A stretch of DNA of 64,000 nt. Origin: Gilliamella sp. Pra-s52. GTDB lineage: Bacteria; Pseudomonadota; Gammaproteobacteria; Enterobacterales; Orbaceae. The position numbers and the translations under genes were made by a program. The notes below the pieces were generated by a model that had not been told where the DNA came from, did not search any database, and worked only from the letters and a program-made list of their open reading frames with translations. Positions 59,432 through 64,000 of this stretch are shown here, piece after piece; the first letter of the stretch is position 1, and each line of letters opens with the position of its first letter. The DNA is taken from contig NZ_WTEY01000002.1 in NCBI RefSeq assembly GCF_009795805.1, positions 62,001-126,000 of the forward strand, written 5' to 3'.

Positions 59432-59489
59432 TGTTGACTCTCTACTGTTTAAATTTTTATTTAGACTGATTCGTTTAACATCCAAAAAC

Positions 59490-59514
59490 TAAAAAACCCG
59501 CATAAAACGGGTTT
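59490..59514 (-). terminator. trp attenuator terminator
   Basis: Minus-strand AAACCCG-TTTTATG-CGGGTTT stem continuing into TTTAG, between trpL and trpE. Only 59 nt separate it from the trpE start. It should form when tryptophan is plentiful. Confidence 0.88.
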
Positions 59515-59539
59515 CGTAAAATAAGATAATCTCATTACA

Positions 59540-59617
59540 TCACCCACAAAAAGTCATACGCCACCAACCAAAACGAATGAATTGACGAGTAATAAGATGT
59601 AAATATTGTGCTTTCAT
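59540..59617 (-). CDS. trpL: trp operon leader peptide
   Basis: A 25-codon ORF ending ..FIRFGWWRMTFCG with tandem Trp codons at positions 18-19, ended by TGA. Its position between the TrpR-regulated promoter and the attenuator hairpin makes it the trpL leader; the E. coli peptide is 14 residues with the same GWWR core. Ribosome stalling at the Trp pair would favour the antiterminator. The ribosome site is weak. Confidence 0.9.
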   Translation of the reverse strand: MKAQYLHLITRQFIRFGWWRMTFCG

Positions 59618-59644
59618 AATTTTTATCGATTAAAAATAAACTTT

Positions 59645-59678
59645 GTACTATTAAACTAGTTCAGTGATTCAATGTCAA
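59645..59678 (-). promoter_or_regulatory. trp promoter with TrpR operator
   Basis: Minus-strand TTGACA (59673-59678), 17-nt spacer and TTTAAT (59650-59655). Overlapping the -10 box, GAACTAGTTTAATAGTAC (59645-59662) matches the TrpR operator consensus GNACTAGTTAACTAGTNC in all but two or three bases. Repression by TrpR is therefore expected in addition to attenuation. Confidence 0.88.
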
Positions 59679-59861
59679 GGATTTAAATTTAATTTTATGA
59701 TGAAAAACCAATCAATTTAAATAACTCACTATTTTTTTAAAATAGGTAATAAAAAAAGACTTAAATAAAAAACTTCTTATTTAAAACTAGTCAAAAAATT
59801 CAATAGCCTATAAAATAGTTAACTCATTTTTATTATAAAAAATTATAAGGATTTTTGAACT

Positions 59862-60770
59862 ATGCCAGTATTTTATATCGTCATTGGTGTTATTGTTTTA
59901 CTTGCGTTAATTACGGTTTTAAAAGCAATTACGATCGTTCCACAAGGTTATCAATATACTATTGAACGTTTTGGTAAATATACCCATACCCTTGAACCTG
60001 GTTTAAATATGATTATTCCGTTTATGGATGGTGTTGGTCGTAAAATTAATATGATGGAACAGGTACTTGATATTCCATCACAAGAAGTTATTTCAAAAGA
60101 TAATGCCAATGTGCAAATCGATGCGGTATGTTTTATTCAAGTGCAAGAAGCTGCAAGGGCTGCGTATCAAGTTAATCAGCTTGAACGTGCGGTGATTAAT
60201 TTAATGATGACCAATATCCGTACCGTGCTTGGTGGCATGGAATTGGATGAAATGTTATCACAACGTGATCACATCAACTCTAAGTTATTAAGCATTGTTG
60301 ATGATGCAACTAGCCCATGGGGAATTAAAATTACTCGTATTGAAATTCGAGACGTTCGCCCACCAACAGAATTAATTGCTGCGATGAATGCGCAAATGAA
60401 AGCAGAACGTAATAAACGTGCAGAAATTCTTGAAGCGGAAGGTGTTCGCCAAGCAGCGATTTTACGCTCAGAAGGTGAAAAGCAATCTGAAATCTTAAAA
60501 GCAGAAGGTGAAAGACAATCTGCCTTTTTACAAGCTGAGGCTCGTGAACGTGCTGCTGAAGCAGAAGCAAGAGCTACTCAAATGGTTTCTGATGCAATTG
60601 CAGCAGGTAATATTAATGCAATTAACTACTTTGTTGCCCAAAAATATACTGAAGCGTTACAACAAATTGGCTCAGCTGATAATAGTAAAGTGATTATGAT
60701 GCCACTTGACGCGTCAAGTTTAATGGGTAGCATTGGCGGTATTGCTGAATTGATTAAAAATACGAAATAA
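59862..60770 (+). CDS. qmcA: SPFH/Band-7 membrane protein QmcA
   Basis: A 302-residue stomatin-like protein: one N-terminal membrane helix (3-24), SPFH domain ([20 protein letters not shown] to DVRPPTELI), and a long Ala/Glu coiled coil with repeated LKAEGE(K/R)QS units (185-240), closely colinear with E. coli QmcA. It forms oligomers in the inner membrane and is linked to FtsH and membrane microdomains. The following nfeD-like gene is its usual partner. Confidence 0.93.
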   Translation: MPVFYIVIGVIVLLALITVLKAITIVPQGYQYTIERFGKYTHTLEPGLNMIIPFMDGVGRKINMMEQVLDIPSQEVISKDNANVQIDAVCFIQVQEAARAAYQVNQLERAVINLMMTNIRTVLGGMELDEMLSQRDHINSKLLSIVDDATSPWGIKITRIEIRDVRPPTELIAAMNAQMKAERNKRAEILEAEGVRQAAILRSEGEKQSEILKAEGERQSAFLQAEARERAAEAEARATQMVSDAIAAGNINAINYFVAQKYTEALQQIGSADNSKVIMMPLDASSLMGSIGGIAELIKNTK

Positions 60771-60786
60771 AAAATCAATTTTTATA

Positions 60787-60844
60787 CTTAAACATAGTGT
60801 TTTCCTAAAATTTTTTGACAAAATTTATAAACGCTATGTTTAAG
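60787..60844 (+). terminator. Long hairpin between qmcA and nfeD
   Basis: Perfect 11-bp arms CTTAAACATAG (60787-60797) and CTATGTTTAAG (60834-60844) with a 36-nt loop, followed by ATTTTT. Probably an internal attenuator or mRNA 3'-stabiliser, lowering nfeD expression relative to qmcA. Confidence 0.55.
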
Positions 60845-60878
60845 ATTTTTACTGAATGAATTTTAAAGGTAATTGATA

Positions 60879-61343
60879 ATGAATGATTTTTTTATGGTTT
60901 TCTATAATTCGCCTCATTGGGTATTTATTGCCTTAGGAGGTTTACTGCTGATTGCAGAGTTACTTGGCACGGGTGGCTACGGGCTTTGGAGTGGAATTGC
61001 AGCCATTATTGTTGGTCTAATTGCTTGGGTTTTACCCCTTTCTTGGCCAACTTTGTGGATTTTATTTGCAATTCTAACGCTTGTATCTGCTTACCTTTGG
61101 TGGCTTTGGCTCAAAAAGCAAGGTAAAGATAAATCTAGTAAAGGCGAAATCAATCAACCACAACAAGATTTAATTGGTATTAAAACAGTTGTCACTGATG
61201 CTATTGTTAATGGTTCAGGTCGAGTAAAAATCAAAGATGGAACGTGGTCAGCTAGCTGTGATCAAGATTTAGATATTGGCCAAACAGTTGAAGTTATTGG
61301 TGTGAATGGTTTAACTTTGGATGTACTGCCTATAAATCATTAA
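60879..61343 (+). CDS. NfeD-family membrane protein (YbbJ-like)
   Basis: About 154 residues from ATG 60879. Membrane helices at roughly 10-30, 35-53 and 55-75, then a C-terminal OB-fold (LIGIKTVVTDAIVNGSGRVK, TVEVIGVNGLTLDVLPI), the truncated NfeD layout that pairs with SPFH proteins. Cotranscribed with qmcA, terminated by the following hairpin. Confidence 0.9.
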   Translation: MNDFFMVFYNSPHWVFIALGGLLLIAELLGTGGYGLWSGIAAIIVGLIAWVLPLSWPTLWILFAILTLVSAYLWWLWLKKQGKDKSSKGEINQPQQDLIGIKTVVTDAIVNGSGRVKIKDGTWSASCDQDLDIGQTVEVIGVNGLTLDVLPINH

Positions 61344-61378
61344 TATTATTCATTCTATTTGGTTATAAAAATAAACAG

Positions 61379-61402
61379 GACGCATTAACAATGCGTCTTT
61401 TT
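61379..61402 (+). terminator. Rho-independent terminator after nfeD
   Basis: GACGCATT-AAC-AATGCGTC stem followed by five T. It abuts the yqfB stop codon on the opposite strand. Confidence 0.92.
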
Positions 61403-61403
61403 G

Positions 61404-61712
61404 TTATAAGAGCGAAAAATGAATGACAAAAAAATGATTTTCATTTGGGTAAATATTTGAAATCACCTTTTTCAATTCACTTAATGTCATATTCTCTTGT
61501 TTTGCGTGTTCTTCTGTTAATTGTTCAAGAGTAATTGGTGTAACGCTAATTATTTTTATAGTACAAAAATACCCATCAGTTTCAAAAGTTCCAACACGAA
61601 GCTTATCACCAACTTTAAAATGTGATTCACTTCTATCTCTGATAGTAATGACTTTTAGACCTGCTAATATATCAGACTTAAAACGTTGATAAAAAGTAAT
61701 ATCATTTTGCAC
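61404..61712 (-). CDS. yqfB: ASCH-domain N4-acetylcytidine amidohydrolase YqfB
   Basis: A 102-residue ASCH protein, colinear with E. coli Yqf[64 protein letters not shown]. coli YqfB hydrolyses N4-acetylcytidine; its Lys/Thr/Glu active-site residues appear kept. Monocistronic. Confidence 0.92.
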   Translation of the reverse strand: MQNDITFYQRFKSDILAGLKVITIRDRSESHFKVGDKLRVGTFETDGYFCTIKIISVTPITLEQLTEEHAKQENMTLSELKKVISNIYPNENHFFVIHFSLL

Positions 61713-61783
61713 GGTATCATCCTATGTAAAAAGTTAATTAGCTTTAGATTTTATTTTTACAACAGTATATAACCATTATTACC

Positions 61784-61823
61784 TAAAAAAATACTCAACA
61801 ATAGACTTAAGATTGTTGAGTAT
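61784..61823 (-). terminator. Terminator downstream of cstA
   Basis: Minus-strand ATACTCAACAAT / ATTGTTGAGTAT, 12 perfect pairs with a 9-nt loop, followed by a run of seven T (61784-61790). Confidence 0.88.
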
Positions 61824-61855
61824 AAAATAGCAAATTGATTCTAGATAATACGGCT

Positions 61856-61880
61856 AGGATACTATAATTAATAGTATCCT
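61856..61880. other. Palindrome directly after the cstA stop
   Basis: AGGATACTAT-AATTA-ATAGTATCCT, perfect 10-bp arms, 12 nt after the cstA stop and 33 nt before the terminator. Possibly an mRNA 3'-stabilising hairpin. Confidence 0.6.
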
Positions 61881-61892
61881 ATTGCTTAGTAT

Positions 61893-64000
61893 TTAATGCG
61901 ACATCGATGTCTTCACGCCACCCTCAGGAATTGGCACATAAGCCGTTTCTTTATCTGTTCTTTGTTTATTATTGCGTACTTTTAACGCCGTTTTAATACC
62001 AAAGAAGATAATACCGTAAACAACCAATAAGAATAAGATACTTAAACCCGCATTGGTATAATTATTAATAACAATATGGTGCATATTATCAATTTGTTGT
62101 GCGGTTAAATCACTACCCTTAGCAATGCGACGATTGTATTCATTCGCTAAATAGAAGAAACCTTCTAATTGCGGGTTATTGCTAAATAATTTCAATGATA
62201 ATGCCCATGTTGTACAAATCAATAACCAGATAGCCGGAATGATAGTTACCCAAATATATTGCGCTCGTTTCATTTTGATTAATACAACTGTTGCTAAGAC
62301 TAATGCAACCGCGGCTAACATTTGGTTAGAAATACCAAATAATGGCCATAAGCTCTTAACGCCACCTAATGGATCAACTACACCTTGATAGAGTAAATAG
62401 CCCCACAAACCAACGCAACCAATTGTGCCAATAAAACCAGCAATAAGTGAGTCTGTTTTTTTCAAAAATGGAACAAAATTACCTAATAAATCTTGTAGCA
62501 TAAAGCGGCCAGATCGGGTACCTGCATCAAGTGCTGTTAAAATAAATAGCGCTTCAAACAAAATACCAAAATGGTACCAAAAGCCCATATCTGCACCAGG
62601 TAGAATTTGATGGAACACATGCGCAATTCCTACTGCTAATGTTGGCGCACCGCCGGCACGATTTAGTACTGATGGTTCACCAATGTCTTTTGCGGTTTGG
62701 ATAATTTGATCTGGAGAAATAACAAACCCCCAAGAGCTCACTGTTGCCGCAGCATGTGCTGTTACGTCTTGCAATTGAGCCATGATCATCGGCGCATCTT
62801 CAGTACCAAGTTTATGAAGATCAGGCATAGTAATACCTAATGCTGCAGGTGGTGTATTCATTGCAAAATAAAGACCAGGTTCAATAATTGACGCCGCAAC
62901 CAAAGCCATCATAGCAACAAACGATTCCATCAACATTGCACCATAACCAATAAAACGGGCATCGTTTTCATTAGCAAGTAATTTAGGTGTAGTACCTGAC
63001 GAAATTAATGCGTGGAAACCAGAAACTGCACCACAGGCAATAGTGATAAATAAGAATGGAAATAACGACCCTTTCCAAACAGGTCCTGTACCATCAACGT
63101 ATTGTGTAACAGCTGGCATTTTTAAATCAGGATTTAAAATAACAATACCAATCGCTAAACCAACAATAACACCAATTTTTAGGAAAGTCGCCAAATAATC
63201 TCGTGGCGCTAAAATTAACCATACAGGTAACATTGCAGAAACCAATGCATAACCAACTAATACATAAGTAATCGTTGTTGCTTTGAAGGTTAAAGCTGGG
63301 CCCCAATATGCATCATGAGCAATAACACCACCAAACCAGATAGATAAAACAAGTAGTACAATACCAATAACAGATACTTCAGCTACTCTACCTGGTCGAA
63401 TAAATCGCATGTAGATCCCCATAAACAGAGCAATCGGCACAGTTGAGCAAACTGTGAAAACACCCCATGGACTTTCCGCCAAGGCTTTAACCACAATTAG
63501 CGCCAATACAGCTAAAATGATCAACATAATTAAGAAGCAACCAAATAGCGCAATCGTGCCTGGTATTAGTCCCATTTCTTCTTTAATCATTTCACCTAAA
63601 GATGAGCCGTTACGACGAGAAGATAAAAATAGCACCATAAAATCTTGTACAGCACCAGCAAAAACAACACCAGCCAGTAACCAGAGCGTACCAGGTAGAT
63701 AACCTACTTGCGCAGCAAGTACTGGACCGACTAAAGGTCCTGCACCTGCAATAGCGGCAAAATGGTGCCCAAACAATACATATTTATTTGTTGGAACGTA
63801 ATTTAAACCGTCATTATTGAGGACTGCTGGAGTTGCACGAGTTGGATCTAATTGCATTACTTTTTTAGCAATATACAAGCTGTAGTATCGATATGCGACT
63901 AAGTAAATCGAAACCGCCGCCGCAACAATCCAAAGTGCACTAATATGTTCACCTCGCCGTAGTGCAACAACAGCTAAACAACATGCACCAACAAAAGCTA
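61893..64000 (-). CDS. cstA: Carbon starvation protein A / pyruvate or peptide transporter (partial, start beyond window)
   Basis: The frame is open from the window edge to the stop at 61893, giving about 702 residues; only roughly 10-20 N-terminal residues are missing. It follows E. coli CstA closely: RGEHISALWIVAAAVSIYLV, DPTRATPAVLNNDGLNYVPT, FGHHFAAIAGAGPLVGPVLA, GFHALISSGTTPKLL and SSWGFVISPD, with about 16-18 membrane helices. CstA-family proteins import pyruvate and possibly peptides at low carbon. CstA and its paralogue BtsT are hard to separate; the C-terminal PIPEGG and general fit favour CstA. Confidence 0.93.
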   Translation of the reverse strand, partial: AFVGACCLAVVALRRGEHISALWIVAAAVSIYLVAYRYYSLYIAKKVMQLDPTRATPAVLNNDGLNYVPTNKYVLFGHHFAAIAGAGPLVGPVLAAQVGYLPGTLWLLAGVVFAGAVQDFMVLFLSSRRNGSSLGEMIKEEMGLIPGTIALFGCFLIMLIILAVLALIVVKALAESPWGVFTVCSTVPIALFMGIYMRFIRPGRVAEVSVIGIVLLVLSIWFGGVIAHDAYWGPALTFKATTITYVLVGYALVSAMLPVWLILAPRDYLATFLKIGVIVGLAIGIVILNPDLKMPAVTQYVDGTGPVWKGSLFPFLFITIACGAVSGFHALISSGTTPKLLANENDARFIGYGAMLMESFVAMMALVAASIIEPGLYFAMNTPPAALGITMPDLHKLGTEDAPMIMAQLQDVTAHAAATVSSWGFVISPDQIIQTAKDIGEPSVLNRAGGAPTLAVGIAHVFHQILPGADMGFWYHFGILFEALFILTALDAGTRSGRFMLQDLLGNFVPFLKKTDSLIAGFIGTIGCVGLWGYLLYQGVVDPLGGVKSLWPLFGISNQMLAAVALVLATVVLIKMKRAQYIWVTIIPAIWLLICTTWALSLKLFSNNPQLEGFFYLANEYNRRIAKGSDLTAQQIDNMHHIVINNYTNAGLSILFLLVVYGIIFFGIKTALKVRNNKQRTDKETAYVPIPEGGVKTSMSH

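Overview
The window is AT-rich gammaproteobacterial chromosome. Several blocks have the Escherichia coli gene order and architecture: metY-rimP-nusA-infB-rbfA-truB, a trp operon with fused trpGD and trpCF behind a trpL attenuator, rsmD-yhhL, the hofMNOPQ-type DNA-uptake operon, cydDC next to trxB, and close homologues of YigL, TusA, YqfB, QmcA and CstA. The low GC, a fermentative D-lactate dehydrogenase and this gene set fit a host-associated relative of Enterobacterales/Pasteurellales. Orbaceae (Gilliamella-like gut symbionts) is my best guess, as an inference and not an identification.

Layout. 0-4.1 kb: minus-strand tad/Flp pilus genes (flp, tadA, tadB, tadC, start of tadD). 4.3-5.9 kb: a phosphoethanolamine-transferase-like membrane enzyme. 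6.1-10.1 kb: LysR regulator divergent from an SDR / YqhD-like alcohol dehydrogenase / aldo-keto reductase operon. 10.1-13.2 kb: TetR regulator and a second-type GAPDH, divergent from an MFS transporter, with shared operator-like palindromes.

13.36-22.19 kb is a genomic island inserted at the 3' end of tRNA-Gly(GCC). A 14-bp copy of the tRNA end lies at its far side. The first part is a WYL-regulator/VOC-protein cassette bounded by a ~150-bp direct repeat. The second part is a decaying small-molecule locus: an intact AfsA-family (gamma-butyrolactone synthase-type) gene, a broken acyl carrier protein, the first 49 codons of a beta-ketoacyl synthase, the end of an aldo-keto reductase, an intact MFS exporter, a YcdX-type phosphatase with a nonsense codon, an intact LysR regulator and the C-terminal half of a 4'-phosphopantetheinyl transferase cut by an IS3-family element. 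I consider this the most unusual content of the window.

22-42 kb is mostly core: yhhL, rsmD, mrcA, ygfX, tusA, yigL, hof operon with a hofM-hofN fusion, a tRNA-Val/Val/Lys operon, argO, a TauE-family permease, mltB, ldhA, ampG, a nitroreductase, trxB, cydDC. 42.2-46.3 kb is an accessory graveyard (IS3 remnant, quinone-reductase-like gene, hemagglutinin/CdiA-like remnant, orphan membrane protein, small ORFs). 46.3-64 kb is core again: the truB-to-metY translation/transcription operon, the trp operon with TrpR operator and attenuator, qmcA-nfeD, yqfB and cstA, which runs off the window. A ~50-bp dispersed repeat occurs three times, each time at an edge of accessory or degraded DNA.
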